Positions 45,256 to 54,430 are shown, counted from the stretch's first letter. The stretch: DNA of 64,000 bases from Vulcanimicrobiota bacterium (GCA_003168375.1 PMSI01000003.1:1116001-1180000), one strand, 5' to 3'. The notes: a model not told the origin generated them from the letters alone. Translations and numbers: made by a program.

Positions 45256-47009
45256 GCGACCAACCCCGATTCGGCGGGTTGGCCGCCGACCCTCCCTATG
45301 GGGTTGATCGCGCCGAGCAGCGGCGTACACGCCGCGACCGGGAGCGGATGGCAGAATAGGAAGCCCTGCACGACGTCACAATCGAGCGCGCGCAGGCGGT
45401 CGAACTGCGCTTCCAACTCGACGCCTTCGGCGACCGTGCGCACGCCCAGCCCGCGCGCAAGCGTAGTGACCGCGCGGACAACGGCGCCGTCGAATGCTCC
45501 GTTGGCGACATCGGCGACAAAACTGCGGTCGATCTTGAGCACGTCGACCGGGAAGCGTTTCAAGAATGCCAGCGAGGTGTAGCCGGTCCCGAAGTCGTCG
45601 ATCGAGACGCGCACGCCGAGCGCGCGCAGCGCGTGCAGCAGCCGCAGCGCGGCCGGCACGTCGCGCATGATCGACGACTCGGTGATCTCGATCTCGAGAC
45701 ACGACGCCGCGACTTCGTACTTCGCCAGCAGCCGCCCGACGAGCGCCGGCAGCGCATCGCCGTCGAGCTGACGGGCCGAGACGTTCACGCTCACCCTGAT
45801 CGCCGGGATCCCGATGTCGGACCATTCGCGCACTTGCGCGATCGCGCGATCCATCGCCCACGCGCCGATCTCTTCGATCAGCCCGAACTCCTCGGCGACC
45901 GGGATGAAGCGGTCCGGGAGCATCAGCCCGTGCACCGGATGGCGCCAGCGCAGCAGCGCCTCGACGCCGGCGATCGCGCGCGTCTCGACGTCGTACATCG
46001 GCTGGTAGTAGAGCTCGAACTCCCGGCGGTCGATCGCGCCGTGCAGGTCGCGGCGGGTGAGCACGCGCTCGAGCGACGAGGTCGAGCCGGGAGACCGGTA
46101 CCAGCGGACCATGTTGCGACCCAACCGCTTCGCCTCGAAAACCGCCGCTTCGGCGGTGCCGATCAACGCGCCGACGTCCGACGCGTCCTCCGGGGCGCTC
46201 GCGACGCCGACGCTCGCGGTGAGGTAAACGGGCTTCCCGGAGACCCAAAACGGTGCTGCGAACACGGCAACGGCGGCAGCGGCCGCGGCGCGCGCTGATC
46301 CGGGCTCGTACTCCTTCTGCAACAGAACGAACTCGTCGCCGCCGAAGCGCGCGACGTACGCGGCGGGTAACGCGTCGTGCAGCCGCGCGGCGACCTCCCG
46401 CAGCACCGTGTCGCCGGCGCTGTGATCGCCGAGCTCGTTCACGACACGGAAGCGATCGACGTCGAGGAAGAGGACCGCCAGCGTGCAGCCGTCTTGCTCG
46501 CACGCCGCCAGCGCCGTTTGTGCGTACCGCTCGAATGCGGTCCGTTGCGGGAGGCCGGTGACGGGATCGCGCTCGTCGATTGCAGCGTCCCGTTTGCGGC
46601 GCAGCATGGTGGCCAGGACGCCGTCGCGCAGCGCGCGGACGATCGCCGGACCCAGCCGACCGAGATCGCCCGGCGCCACGACGTCGGTCGCGCCCAGCGC
46701 GAAGGCCTCGCGCAGCGCATGCCGGTCCAGCGAGGCGACGACCACCACCGGCAGCTCTTCGCGCGCCAGCTGCAGCGCGCGCAGCAGATCGCGGTACGAG
46801 CCGTCGCCGACCGCGCCGCCGATGAGAGCGACGTCGAGTTCGCACGTCTCGACCAGCCGCAGCGCGCCGGCGATCGTATCGGCGGAGCGGACCTCGAGGG
46901 AGACGTCCTCGCGCGCAGCCTCAGCCCAACGCATTACGTCGTCCGGCTCGCCGGCCACCACGAGAGAGCGCACGTGCTTTCGCGCGATCCCTGCGCCGTC
47001 CGCATCCAT
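45246..47009 (-). CDS. GGDEF-EAL cyclic-di-GMP signalling protein with receiver-like N-terminus
   Basis: A 587-residue protein. The N-terminal 120 residues resemble a receiver fold (SLVVAGEPDDVMRWAEAARE, ALIGGAVGDGSYRDLLRALQ) without an obvious acidic pocket. Then a GGDEF domain (LFLDVDRFRVVNELGDHSAG, VARFGGDEFVLL) and an EAL domain (AGVEALLRWRHPVHG, LEIEITESSIMRD, IDDFGTGYTSLAFL, KIDRSFV, VAEGVE). Both catalytic signatures are intact. The stop codon TAG lies inside tRNA-Phe (45246-45248), so the last codons and the tRNA 5' end share ten bases. Confidence 0.92.
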   Translation of the reverse strand: MDADGAGIARKHVRSLVVAGEPDDVMRWAEAAREDVSLEVRSADTIAGALRLVETCELDVALIGGAVGDGSYRDLLRALQLAREELPVVVVASLDRHALREAFALGATDVVAPGDLGRLGPAIVRALRDGVLATMLRRKRDAAIDERDPVTGLPQRTAFERYAQTALAACEQDGCTLAVLFLDVDRFRVVNELGDHSAGDTVLREVAARLHDALPAAYVARFGGDEFVLLQKEYEPGSARAAAAAAVAVFAAPFWVSGKPVYLTASVGVASAPEDASDVGALIGTAEAAVFEAKRLGRNMVRWYRSPGSTSSLERVLTRRDLHGAIDRREFELYYQPMYDVETRAIAGVEALLRWRHPVHGLMLPDRFIPVAEEFGLIEEIGAWAMDRAIAQVREWSDIGIPAIRVSVNVSARQLDGDALPALVGRLLAKYEVAASCLEIEITESSIMRDVPAALRLLHALRALGVRVSIDDFGTGYTSLAFLKRFPVDVLKIDRSFVADVANGAFDGAVVRAVTTLARGLGVRTVAEGVELEAQFDRLRALDCDVVQGFLFCHPLPVAACTPLLGAINPIGRVGGQPAESGLVAPR

Positions 47010-47083
47010 GTGGCAGCTTTCTTCCCAGACAGGCGAGCTAGCGCACCTGCATCAGGCCCTCAACCGGCGGAACGTGTCGCACG

Positions 47084-47842
47084 TCACGCGCGGCGATGCG
47101 CTCGCCACGGCAGCGCGACGTCCTCGACCCAGTCGACGATCGTGGCCAGCGCGAACCCGAGCAGCGAGACCGCGACCAGCGCTGCGTACAGCCGTTCCAC
47201 GTCCAGCAGCTGCTGCGCGTTGAAGATCGCGAAGCCGAGGCCGACCCGCGTGAGCTGATATTCGGCCGCCACGGCGAGCACGATCGCGATCCCGATGCTG
47301 AGCTTCACGCCCGCGTAAATGTTCGGCAGCGCGCCCGGCAGCAGCACGCGAAAGAAGAACGACATCGGCCGGATACGGTACGCGCGGGCGACGTCGAGGT
47401 AGATCGTCTCGATCTGCCGCACGCCGGCCTCCGTGTTGATCGCCATCAGGAAGAACACGCCGACCGCGACCGCGGCCCACTTCGCCGCCTCGCCGGTTCC
47501 GAAAATGAAGTAGAACAGCGGCAGGATCGCGATCTTCGGGATCGGGTAGAGCAACGCGATCACCGGCCCGAAGTACGCTCGCACCCATTTGTTCATCCCC
47601 ATCGCGAGCCCGACCGCCGTCCCGGGGATCCCGCCGATCAGCAGGCCGACCAGCAGCCGCGAGAGCGTCCAGGACGCGTTGGTCGCCAGCTCGCCGCTCG
47701 CGGCGTACGCGATGAAGTTCGCCAGGATCGCACTCGGCGGCGGGAAGAGCCCCGGATTGAGGAACTTCGTCCACACCGCGACCTGCCACAGCAGCACCAG
47801 CGAGAGTGGCGCCGCGATCTTCAACAGTCGCGTCACCGTCAT
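47084..47842 (-). CDS. ABC transporter permease (SsuC/TauC/NrtB type)
   Basis: Inner-membrane subunit of a nitrate/sulfonate/taurine-type importer. The 252 residues have six membrane helices and the coupling segment IETIYLDVARAYRIRPMSFF followed by RVLLPGALPNIYAGVKLSIG, the family hallmark, with LLWQVAVWTKFLNPGLFPPP at the N-terminus. The ATG overlaps the stop of the ATPase gene. No substrate-binding protein lies beside the pair. The substrate is unknown; the proximity of the cys genes hints at a sulfur compound, which is inference only. Confidence 0.92.
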   Translation of the reverse strand: MTVTRLLKIAAPLSLVLLWQVAVWTKFLNPGLFPPPSAILANFIAYAASGELATNASWTLSRLLVGLLIGGIPGTAVGLAMGMNKWVRAYFGPVIALLYPIPKIAILPLFYFIFGTGEAAKWAAVAVGVFFLMAINTEAGVRQIETIYLDVARAYRIRPMSFFFRVLLPGALPNIYAGVKLSIGIAIVLAVAAEYQLTRVGLGFAIFNAQQLLDVERLYAALVAVSLLGFALATIVDWVEDVALPWRAHRRA

Positions 47843-48582
47843 CGCAACAGCTCCCAGATCCGCACGACGAGAGCGCCGAACGCGGGATCACCGCGCAGCG
47901 TCACCGCGTCGCGCGGTCGCGGAAAAGCGATCGGGATGATCTCCTTCACGCGTCCCGGCCGCGCGCTCAGGACGACGACGCGGTCGGCCAGCGTGACCGC
48001 CTCTTCGATCCCGTGCGTGACGAACACGATCGTCTTGGGCGAGCGCTCCCACAGCCGCATCAGCTCGTCGGCGAGGCCGACACGCGTTTGCTCGTCGAGT
48101 GCGCCGAACGGCTCGTCCATGAAGAGCACCGGCGGATCGGTGACGAATGCGCGCGCCACCGCGGCGCGCTGCTTCATCCCGCCCGAGAGCTCGTGCGGCC
48201 ACGCGCGCTCGAACTCGCTCAGCCCGACCAGATCGAGGACGTCGGAAACACGGCGCTTCACCTCCGCGGGCGAGACGGTCAGCGAGTCGAACGCGAAACT
48301 GACGTTCTCGCCGACCCGCATCCACGGGAAGAGCGACGCCTCCTGAAACACCGTCGCGCTCGGCAGCTCGTCGCCGCGCCCACCGGCGCCGGCGATCGCA
48401 ATCCGTCCCGAGGTGGCGACGTCGAGCCCGGCGAGGATGCGCAGCAGCGTGCTCTTGCCGCATCCGCTCGGTCCGACGACCACGACGAACTCGCCGTCGG
48501 CTATCTCGACGTTCACGTCGTCGAGCGCCACCGTTCCCCCCGGATAGCGCTTCGTCAAGTGCTCGACGGAGATCGACGCCAC
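47839..48582 (-). CDS. ABC transporter ATPase (SsuB/TauB/NrtD type)
   Basis: Energises the adjacent permease. About 247 residues: VEHLTKRYPGGTVALDDVNV, Walker A VVGPSGCGKSTLLRILAGLD, Q-loop VFQEASLFPWM, signature ELSGGMKQRAAVARAF, Walker B PPVLFMDEPFGALDEQTRVG and the His loop IVFVTHGIEEAVTLADRV. The start is uncertain: GTG at 48580-48582 gives a normal N-terminus but has no clear ribosome-binding site. A farther upstream start would run into tRNA-Asp and was rejected. Confidence 0.92.
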   Translation of the reverse strand: MASISVEHLTKRYPGGTVALDDVNVEIADGEFVVVVGPSGCGKSTLLRILAGLDVATSGRIAIAGAGGRGDELPSATVFQEASLFPWMRVGENVSFAFDSLTVSPAEVKRRVSDVLDLVGLSEFERAWPHELSGGMKQRAAVARAFVTDPPVLFMDEPFGALDEQTRVGLADELMRLWERSPKTIVFVTHGIEEAVTLADRVVVLSARPGRVKEIIPIAFPRPRDAVTLRGDPAFGALVVRIWELLR

Positions 48583-48641
48583 GGGCGCGGTGTTCGCAGC
48601 GACGAACGCCGAACCTCGTTCGAGATCCGGCGTTCGGGGAC

Positions 48642-48718
48642 TGGCGACGTTGATGGGGCTCGAACCCACGACCTCCGCCGTGACAGGGCGGCGCTCTAAC
48701 CAACTGAGCTACAACGCC
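48642..48718 (-). tRNA. tRNA-Asp (GTC)
   Basis: A 77-base cloverleaf with acceptor GGCGTTG and CAACGTC (one G-U pair), D-arm AGCTCAGTTGGTTAGAGC, anticodon loop CTGTCAC giving GTC, T-arm GTGGGTTCGAGCCCC... and encoded CCA. It lies eight bases beyond tRNA-Val(CAC), probably one transcript. Confidence 0.97.
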
Positions 48719-48726
48719 AGGCGAGA

Positions 48727-48801
48727 TGGTGGGCACGGTTGGGATTGAACCAACGACCCCCCGCGTGTGAAGCGGATGCTCTCCCACTGAGCTACGCGCC
48801 C
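48727..48801 (-). tRNA. tRNA-Val (CAC)
   Basis: A 75-base cloverleaf: acceptor GGGCGCG with CGTGCCC, D-arm AGCTCAGTGGGAGAGC, anticodon loop TTCACAC giving CAC, T-loop GTTCAATCC, encoded CCA. First of a two-tRNA cluster with tRNA-Asp. Confidence 0.97.
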
Positions 48802-48902
48802 ACAACCACTCGTTTTTGGCGAACCGGCGTATTCTCTCCGACCCAGGCGCCCCCTGTCAACCGCCTCTACGACAGGCCCCTCAGCGGGTAGAAGCGTGGC
48901 TG

Positions 48903-50039
48903 ATGCTGCCAACCGAGGGTCCGGAGGCCGCGAAGGCTGCTGGTCTGCGCTACACCACCGACGCGATCCCCGGGATCCGCCGGGTGAAGCGGCGCGGCGG
49001 CTTCTCGTTCATCGCCGCCGACGGCAAGCCGATCACCGACAAGAACGAGGTCGCTCGAATCAAGTCGCTCGCCGTTCCGCCCGCCTATACCGACGTCTGG
49101 ATCTGCCCGCTGGCCAACGGCCACCTCCAGGCGACCGGCCGCGATGCCCGGGGCCGCAAGCAGTACCGCTACCACAAGCGCTGGCGCGCGGTGCGCGACG
49201 AGAACAAGTTCGATCGGATGATCGAGTTCGCGAAGGCGCTGCCGAACATCCGCGAAGCCGTCGCGCGGGACATCGCGCTGCCTGGGATGCCGCGCGAGAA
49301 GGTGCTGGGGACAATCGTCTCGCTGACGGCAAGCACCGCGATCCGCATCGGCAACGAGGAGTACGCGCGCGAGAACGACTCCTACGGGCTCACCACGATG
49401 CGCGAGGAGCACGTCGACGTGAAAGGCTCGACGGTGCGCTTCCGTTTCCGCGGCAAGAGCGGGAAGGAACACGAGGTCAAGATCCGCGACAAGCGGATCG
49501 CGCGGATCATCAAGCGCAGCCAGGACCTGCCCGGCCAGCAGCTCTTCGAGTACCTCGACGACGACGGGACGCAGCATCCGGTGCGCTCGGAGGACGTCAA
49601 CGAATACCTCAAAGCGATCAGCGACGGTGACTTCACCGCGAAAGACTTCCGCACGTGGGAGGCGACCGTGATGTGCGCGCTCGAGCTGGCGGCGCTCGAC
49701 GCCGAAGAACAAAACCAGACCGAGCGCAAGAGGCTCGTCACCGACGTCATCACGAAGGTCGCCGCGCACCTCGGCAACACGATCGCGGTATGCAAGAAGT
49801 CGTACATCTATCCGGGCGTGGTCGACGAGTTCGTGAACAACGGTGCGCTCAAGCTGGTCGAGAAGGCCGTGGCGAAGGCGCCGCCGCACGCGCTCGACCG
49901 CCACGAACGGGCGGTCGTCGCGCTGATCGAGCGGATCGTCAGGCGCGAGAGCCGGCCGCTGGCCGAGACGCTCGCGAAGTCGGTACGAGCGGAACGAGCC
50001 AAGCGCAAGAAAGCGCCCGGCGACAAGAAGGCGGCCTAA
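48903..50039 (+). CDS. DNA topoisomerase IB
   Basis: Eukaryote-like type IB topoisomerase that relaxes DNA through a 3'-phosphotyrosine. The 378 residues show GLRYTTDAIPGIRRVKRRGG, the DVWICPLANGHLQATGRDAR GRKQYRYHKRWR region, the catalytic core TASTAIRIGNEEYARENDSY, HEVKIRDKRIARIIKRSQDL, AKDFRTWEATV and the active-site Tyr in VCKKSYIYPGVVDEF. The tail is Lys/Arg/Ala-rich. The ATG at 48903 is the first start giving a family-like N-terminus. Confidence 0.94.
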   Translation: MLPTEGPEAAKAAGLRYTTDAIPGIRRVKRRGGFSFIAADGKPITDKNEVARIKSLAVPPAYTDVWICPLANGHLQATGRDARGRKQYRYHKRWRAVRDENKFDRMIEFAKALPNIREAVARDIALPGMPREKVLGTIVSLTASTAIRIGNEEYARENDSYGLTTMREEHVDVKGSTVRFRFRGKSGKEHEVKIRDKRIARIIKRSQDLPGQQLFEYLDDDGTQHPVRSEDVNEYLKAISDGDFTAKDFRTWEATVMCALELAALDAEEQNQTERKRLVTDVITKVAAHLGNTIAVCKKSYIYPGVVDEFVNNGALKLVEKAVAKAPPHALDRHERAVVALIERIVRRESRPLAETLAKSVRAERAKRKKAPGDKKAA

Positions 50040-50056
50040 CGGGTAAACGGGCAGGC

Positions 50057-50425
50057 ATGCGTACTCTTCTCGTCGCCGCGACGCTCGCGGCGCTCATCCC
50101 CGTGACCACCATGCTCGTGACCGTCACGCCCGCCCAGGCCGTACCCGTCGGTTCCTCGTGGGTCGAGGGCACGCTCGTCCACATCTCGTCGGCCAACATC
50201 AAAGTCAAAGACGACAAGACCGGCAAGGAGCTGAGCTTCCTGCTCGTCCCGCATTTCGATCAGATCTTCTCCGAGGACGGCAAGACCACGTATCAAATGA
50301 AGGCCTTGCACTCCGGGCAACTGGTCAAAGTGTTCTACGACCAGAAGATGCTCGGCCAACGCCACGCCGACAGAATCCTCGTGCTGAACCGTATGGAAAA
50401 GAAGGTCAAAACGCAGAAAGGCTAG
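50057..50425 (+). CDS. Small secreted protein
   Basis: A 122-residue protein with a signal peptide (RTLLVAATLAALIPVTTMLV, ending AQA) and a small beta-rich domain (VEGTLVHISSANIKVKDDKT, LHSGQLVKVFYDQKMLGQRH) that looks like an OB- or SH3-like barrel. Lys-rich C-terminus. It follows the topoisomerase gene by 17 bases. Its stop overlaps the stop of the convergent VOC gene. Function unknown. Confidence 0.7.
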   Translation: MRTLLVAATLAALIPVTTMLVTVTPAQAVPVGSSWVEGTLVHISSANIKVKDDKTGKELSFLLVPHFDQIFSEDGKTTYQMKALHSGQLVKVFYDQKMLGQRHADRILVLNRMEKKVKTQKG

Positions 50426-50859
50426 CCCTGCGTCACGGCGGTCGGGAGCTCCGAGGCGAACGTCACGCTGTGACCGCCCGGCTCCCGCACCGTGATCTCG
50501 TGCATCCCGTAGAACGTCTTGCGCAGCGGGACGATCACGTCAGCGTCGGCGACCGCCGGGACCACGAGATCGACGTCGCTCACCTTCACGTAAAGACCGA
50601 CCGCGCCGCGGCCTGAGATCGTCTCGTTGACGGCGCGCGCCGCGTCGGGCCCGACGTCCTCGATCACGCTCGCGTGGGACTGGATCATCACCACGACGCC
50701 GTCCTTCTCGAGCATTGCGAAGCCGAGCTCGTCGCCGTCGGCGATCACCGCCGTCTGTAAAAAACCAAGCCGGTCCCGAAAGAAGTCGCGCGTCGGGGCG
50801 ACGCGCTCCACGATCAGGACCGGCGTGATCGATTCGTAGCGAAGATGTTCGTGCGGCAT
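50422..50859 (-). CDS. VOC/glyoxalase superfamily protein
   Basis: A 145-residue protein of the vicinal-oxygen-chelate fold: ITPVLIVERVAPTRDFFRDR LGFLQTAVIADGDEL in the first module, GLYVKVSDVDLVVPAVADAD and GMHEITVREPGGHSVTFASE in the second. Members include glyoxalases, dioxygenases and drug-binding resistance proteins; the substrate cannot be read. ATG at 50857-50859 chosen; GTG codons at 50889 and 50883 would add up to ten residues. Confidence 0.82.
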   Translation of the reverse strand: MPHEHLRYESITPVLIVERVAPTRDFFRDRLGFLQTAVIADGDELGFAMLEKDGVVVMIQSHASVIEDVGPDAARAVNETISGRGAVGLYVKVSDVDLVVPAVADADVIVPLRKTFYGMHEITVREPGGHSVTFASELPTAVTQG

Positions 50860-50886
50860 GACGGCCGCAGGCTTCTGCTCCACCGT

Positions 50887-50916
50887 CACCCGGAGCCTGT
50901 CGACAGGCTCAGGGTG
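50887..50916. repeat. Dispersed repeat, copy 5 (full palindrome)
   Basis: CACCCGGAGCCTGTCGACAG joins a mirrored half to make a nearly perfect 30-base palindrome, with GAGCCTGTCGACAGGCTC (50893-50910) exact. This copy shows both arms of the repeat seen singly elsewhere. Confidence 0.75.
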
Positions 50917-50928
50917 AGATGGGTGAGA

Positions 50929-51537
50929 TCAGCAGCGCCCGGGGCAGGGCGTCGGCGTCGCCGAGGGCGCGTCGACGGTCACCGGGATGGCGATCGAGTC
51001 GCCGGAGTCCTGGTGCTCGCCGTCGTTGTCGTGCCGGTCGCCGTCGTGATGGTCCTTGTCACCGTCGCCGGCCGAACTCACCGTGATCGTGCAGGTCGCC
51101 GGGCCGGCGCCGTTCGGCGTGACCGTGATGACGCCGGCTCGCGGATCGTGGCGATCGCTATCCTTGTCGCCGTCCTCGTCCATCGGCTTCGCCTTCAGCT
51201 TCGATGGCGAGACGGCCGGGCAATTGCCCGTGCCCGCGATCGAGACGTCGAACCGGCTATCCGACTTCGCGGTGATCGTGACGGTCTGCGGCGTCCCGGC
51301 TGCGGCCTGACCCGCGGTGAACTCGAGGCTCGCCGGGTTCGCAGCGATCTCCGGGGCGGGCGTCTTATGGCTCGCGGTCGAGCGCGCGGCCGACTGCGCC
51401 GACTGCGCGGCGGACTGCGTCGCGGTACCGCCTTGCGCCGGGGGCGCCGGCGGGCTCGCGGCCCCGCCTTGGCACGCAGCGAGCATCGAAGCGGCGGCGA
51501 GCGCCGTCAGGACGCGAAAAGATGAACGATGAAACAC
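50929..51537 (-). CDS. Acidic/His-rich lipoprotein
   Basis: A 202-residue exported lipoprotein: signal FRVLTALAAASMLAAC with lipobox, an Ala/Gln/Ser-rich linker, then an Ig-like beta domain (NPASLEFTAGQAAAGTPQTV, ITVTPNGAGPATCTITVSSA) with inserted Asp/His/Lys runs (DEDGDKDSDRHD, GDKDHHDGDRHDNDGEHQD) that look able to bind divalent metal. Three Cys remain in the mature part besides the lipid anchor. The GTG start has AAGGAGG six bases upstream. Function unknown. Confidence 0.7.
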   Translation of the reverse strand: MFHRSSFRVLTALAAASMLAACQGGAASPPAPPAQGGTATQSAAQSAQSAARSTASHKTPAPEIAANPASLEFTAGQAAAGTPQTVTITAKSDSRFDVSIAGTGNCPAVSPSKLKAKPMDEDGDKDSDRHDPRAGVITVTPNGAGPATCTITVSSAGDGDKDHHDGDRHDNDGEHQDSGDSIAIPVTVDAPSATPTPCPGRC

Positions 51538-51621
51538 GGGAAGCCTCCTTGCTCCCTCTCTTATCGGACGCTCTCCGAACCAAGCTGAGCCGGATCGTCG
51601 CGATCCGGATCACAGTCCGCC

Positions 51622-52821
51622 TTACGCGTTCGCTACGCCGGTCCGCACAAGCGGCCGTTCGTCGATCGGGAACTGGATCAGGAATCCGAACAGGGCGACG
51701 CCCAGCGAGATCACCCACATCAGGTTGTAGCTGCCGGTCCGGTCGACGATCACCCCGCCCAGCCAGGCGCCGAAGAACGCGCCGATCTGGTGGACCAGGA
51801 ACGCGACCCCGAACAGCGTCGAGACCCACTGCATCCCGAACTTCTCGGCGATGACCCCGCTGGTGGGCGCGACCGTCGAAAGCCACAGCAGCCCCATCGC
51901 GGCGGAGAAGGCGATCACCGTGAGCGCGCTGATCGGGAGCAGCACGAAGATCAGGATCGCGACGAAGCGCAGCCCGTAGATCGCCGAGAGCACGTAGCGC
52001 TTCGGAAAGGCATCGGCGAGCCGGCCGCTGGCGTAGCTGCCGATCACGTTGAAGGCGCCGACGATCGCGAGCGCGGCCGCTCCGAGGCTCGGCGAGAGCC
52101 CGGCGCGGGCGACGATCGCCGGCATGTGCGTCTGGAAGAACGCGATGTGGAAGCCGCAGACGAAGAAACCTGCACTGAGCATCCCGTAGCTCGGAACCGT
52201 GAACGCTTCGCGCAGCGCAGCGCCGAGCGAAAGGCTCTGAGCGGCGTGCACCGTCCGCAGGGGCTCGCGCAGCAGCAGCGCCAGCGGAATGATCCCGATC
52301 CCGATCGCAGCCAGCGCGATGAACGTCGGGAACCAGCCTGCGCCGCCAATCGCGATCTGCGCGAACGGCGGATAGAACAGCTGACCGAGCGATCCGCCCG
52401 CCCCCAGCAACCCGAACGCGACGCTGCGCCGCTCCGGCGGGACGAGCGCCGCGACCGGCCCGATCAGCACGCCGAACGAGACGGCGGCGAGAGCGAGGCC
52501 GAGCAGCGTGCCGCCGCCCCACGAAAAGACGACCGGATCGTGCGTCGTCGCCATCAGCCCGAGGCCGAGCGTAAACAGCAGGCCGCCCCCGGCAACGGTG
52601 GCGCGCGCCCCGAACCGGTCGGCGACCGCGCCGGCGAAGGGCTGCGCGATCCCCCACACCAGGTTCTGCAGTGCGAAGGCGAGCGCGAAGACGCCGGCCG
52701 ACCAGCCGCGCACGCCCTCGAGCGGCGCGATGAAGAGCCCGAGCGACTGGCGGACCCCGTAGCCGACAGAGAGCGCGACGCACGCAGCGAGCAGGACGCC
52801 GAGCCCCGGACGGATACGCAT
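51622..52821 (-). CDS. Major facilitator superfamily transporter
   Basis: A 399-residue permease with 12 membrane helices. Family features: GYGVRQSLGLFIAPLEGVRG in helix 1, the loop 2-3 motif GAVADRFGARATVAGGGLLF, and a central loop before helix 7. It resembles the oxalate/formate-antiporter and monocarboxylate branch of MFS. The substrate cannot be deduced. The ATG at 52819-52821 starts MRIRPGLGVLL. It is downstream of the exported hydrolase gene with 16 bases between them and may share its transcript. Confidence 0.9.
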   Translation of the reverse strand: MRIRPGLGVLLAACVALSVGYGVRQSLGLFIAPLEGVRGWSAGVFALAFALQNLVWGIAQPFAGAVADRFGARATVAGGGLLFTLGLGLMATTHDPVVFSWGGGTLLGLALAAVSFGVLIGPVAALVPPERRSVAFGLLGAGGSLGQLFYPPFAQIAIGGAGWFPTFIALAAIGIGIIPLALLLREPLRTVHAAQSLSLGAALREAFTVPSYGMLSAGFFVCGFHIAFFQTHMPAIVARAGLSPSLGAAALAIVGAFNVIGSYASGRLADAFPKRYVLSAIYGLRFVAILIFVLLPISALTVIAFSAAMGLLWLSTVAPTSGVIAEKFGMQWVSTLFGVAFLVHQIGAFFGAWLGGVIVDRTGSYNLMWVISLGVALFGFLIQFPIDERPLVRTGVANA

Positions 52822-52837
52822 ACCGCCCGTAACCCGG

Positions 52838-54340
52838 CTACACGGCGCGGGTCTTCGCGGCGATCTGCGTCGGCTGCGAGACGGTCTGCTGCGTCCCGGC
52901 ACCGGCCGGGGTCGCGCCGTGCTCGACGATGTTCACCAGCTGATTGAACGCGGCCCAGCCGAACATTAATTGCGGCTGCAGCCCGTATCCAAACGCTGGG
53001 CTGGCGAAGGTGTCGACGTGCGTCCCCCCTTGAACGAGGTACTGCCAGTAGATCGAGCCTTTGCCGTTGGCGTTCACGGCCGCGAGGTACGGCGTCGCGT
53101 TGTTCGCGGCGGTGACGAACATGTCGGCGGTGCCGGCGATCGAGACCATCGGCTTGCCGATCTTTCCGGTGTGCGCGAACGAAGCGATCGCGGCGCGAGC
53201 GGCGGCCGACGGCGTGTAGTTCTGGCGCGCGACGGGATCCGCCAGGCCGCTGACGCCGGCCGACGGGGTTCCGGGGAGCCCGGGCGGATTTGCGGGGTTC
53301 GGCGTGAACCCGGCGCTCGAGGGCAGCGTCGAGGCCGCTAGCGGGTCGACCAGCAGCGCGTACGAGAAGACGGTCAGGTCCATGTAGAACGACACCTGGT
53401 TCGCGTAGTACTCGTACCACAGCGAGGGGTGAGCGGCGGCTGCGGTCTTGATGTCGGCCGGGAATCCCGCCGCTTGGATCGCGGCGGCAGCAGCGGCGCT
53501 CGTGAACCCGCTGGCGACGTAGGCCGGCATGTTCTTGAGGAACTTCGGCATGTAGTCGAGGATGCTCAGCGCCGGCGTCCAGTACACGCCTTCCCAGTCG
53601 ACGGCGCCGTCGATCACTTCGGGATGCTGTTCGTTGAGCGAACGAACTTGCGCGCCGCCGTTCGACGTTCCGACCGCATACGTTTTCGTCGGCGCGTGGA
53701 AGTTCGCGGTGAGGTAGCTCTTCGCGAACAGGGTCAGCTGGTAAAAGTCGTCGTTCCACGCGGCGATCGGCTTCTTGGCCGGGTACAGCGAGCCGAGACG
53801 GTACGAGAACTTCAGCGTCTCCAAGCCCGCGAACTCAAAGTCGAACGGGAAGCTGATGTTCGGGTTCGGACTCGCCGCGATCACCTCCGCGATCGCGTTG
53901 TACGGGATTCCTTTGTTGCTGCAGGCGGTCGCGTAACCGCCGGCGAGCAAGAAGTCTTGCCAGATGCCGTCGTTCGCGAACTCGCTGCGAAACGCCGGGG
54001 TTCCGATCACGACGAGCTTGCCGTTCCACGCGTCGGGAATGCGCAGCACGTACCGCTGGTCGGTTGCGTACGAACCGAGAATCTGGACGCCGGGGATCGG
54101 CGCCGTGGCTCCGGTCGGACTACCGGGAAGGATCAGCGCGTTTGCGTCACCGGCGGGATCGTACCCGTTGCCGGTCACTGGGACCGAAACGAACCCGAAG
54201 CGCAGGTCGGGGACATGCCCGGGGGCGATGCCCGATGGCGGAAGGGGCCCCGTCCCCACCTGCCCTGCACCGGTACTGCATCCGGCGAGCCCGAGCGCGG
54301 ACGCGCCCGCGATGAAATGAGAGCGTCTCACGCGTAGCAT
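52838..54340 (-). CDS. Exported alpha/beta-hydrolase lipoprotein
   Basis: A 500-residue lipoprotein (signal SHFIAGASALGLAGC). The fold is alpha/beta hydrolase with nucleophile elbow YAVGTSNGGAQVRSL and a late His in YLVQGGTHVDTF; an Asp in SIAGTADMFVTAAN probably completes the triad. Large insertions lie between. It resembles feruloyl-esterase/tannase and hydroxybutyrate-oligomer hydrolase groups but I cannot place it precisely. The ATG at 54338-54340 follows AGAGGA. Neighbours are an MFS permease downstream and a regulator upstream. Confidence 0.75.
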   Translation of the reverse strand: MLRVRRSHFIAGASALGLAGCSTGAGQVGTGPLPPSGIAPGHVPDLRFGFVSVPVTGNGYDPAGDANALILPGSPTGATAPIPGVQILGSYATDQRYVLRIPDAWNGKLVVIGTPAFRSEFANDGIWQDFLLAGGYATACSNKGIPYNAIAEVIAASPNPNISFPFDFEFAGLETLKFSYRLGSLYPAKKPIAAWNDDFYQLTLFAKSYLTANFHAPTKTYAVGTSNGGAQVRSLNEQHPEVIDGAVDWEGVYWTPALSILDYMPKFLKNMPAYVASGFTSAAAAAAIQAAGFPADIKTAAAAHPSLWYEYYANQVSFYMDLTVFSYALLVDPLAASTLPSSAGFTPNPANPPGLPGTPSAGVSGLADPVARQNYTPSAAARAAIASFAHTGKIGKPMVSIAGTADMFVTAANNATPYLAAVNANGKGSIYWQYLVQGGTHVDTFASPAFGYGLQPQLMFGWAAFNQLVNIVEHGATPAGAGTQQTVSQPTQIAAKTRAV

Positions 54341-54397
54341 TCCTCTCCGATAGCGTGTGCGAAATCTGGAAGATATTTTCCAACGATCCGCACCGCG

Positions 54398-54423
54398 CGC
54401 CTACACCCGAACGGGTGTAGGCG
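54398..54423 (-). terminator. Hairpin downstream of the GAF/LuxR regulator
   Basis: CGCCTACACCC and GGGTGTAGGCG form a perfect 11-bp stem with a four-base loop, eight bases past the regulator's stop. No T-run follows. Confidence 0.5.
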
Positions 54424-54430
54424 GCGGAGA

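Noticed and set aside
48583-48669. Upstream in-frame start for the ABC ATPase at 48669
   Set aside because: It would begin inside tRNA-Asp; the internal GTG gives a normal family N-terminus.
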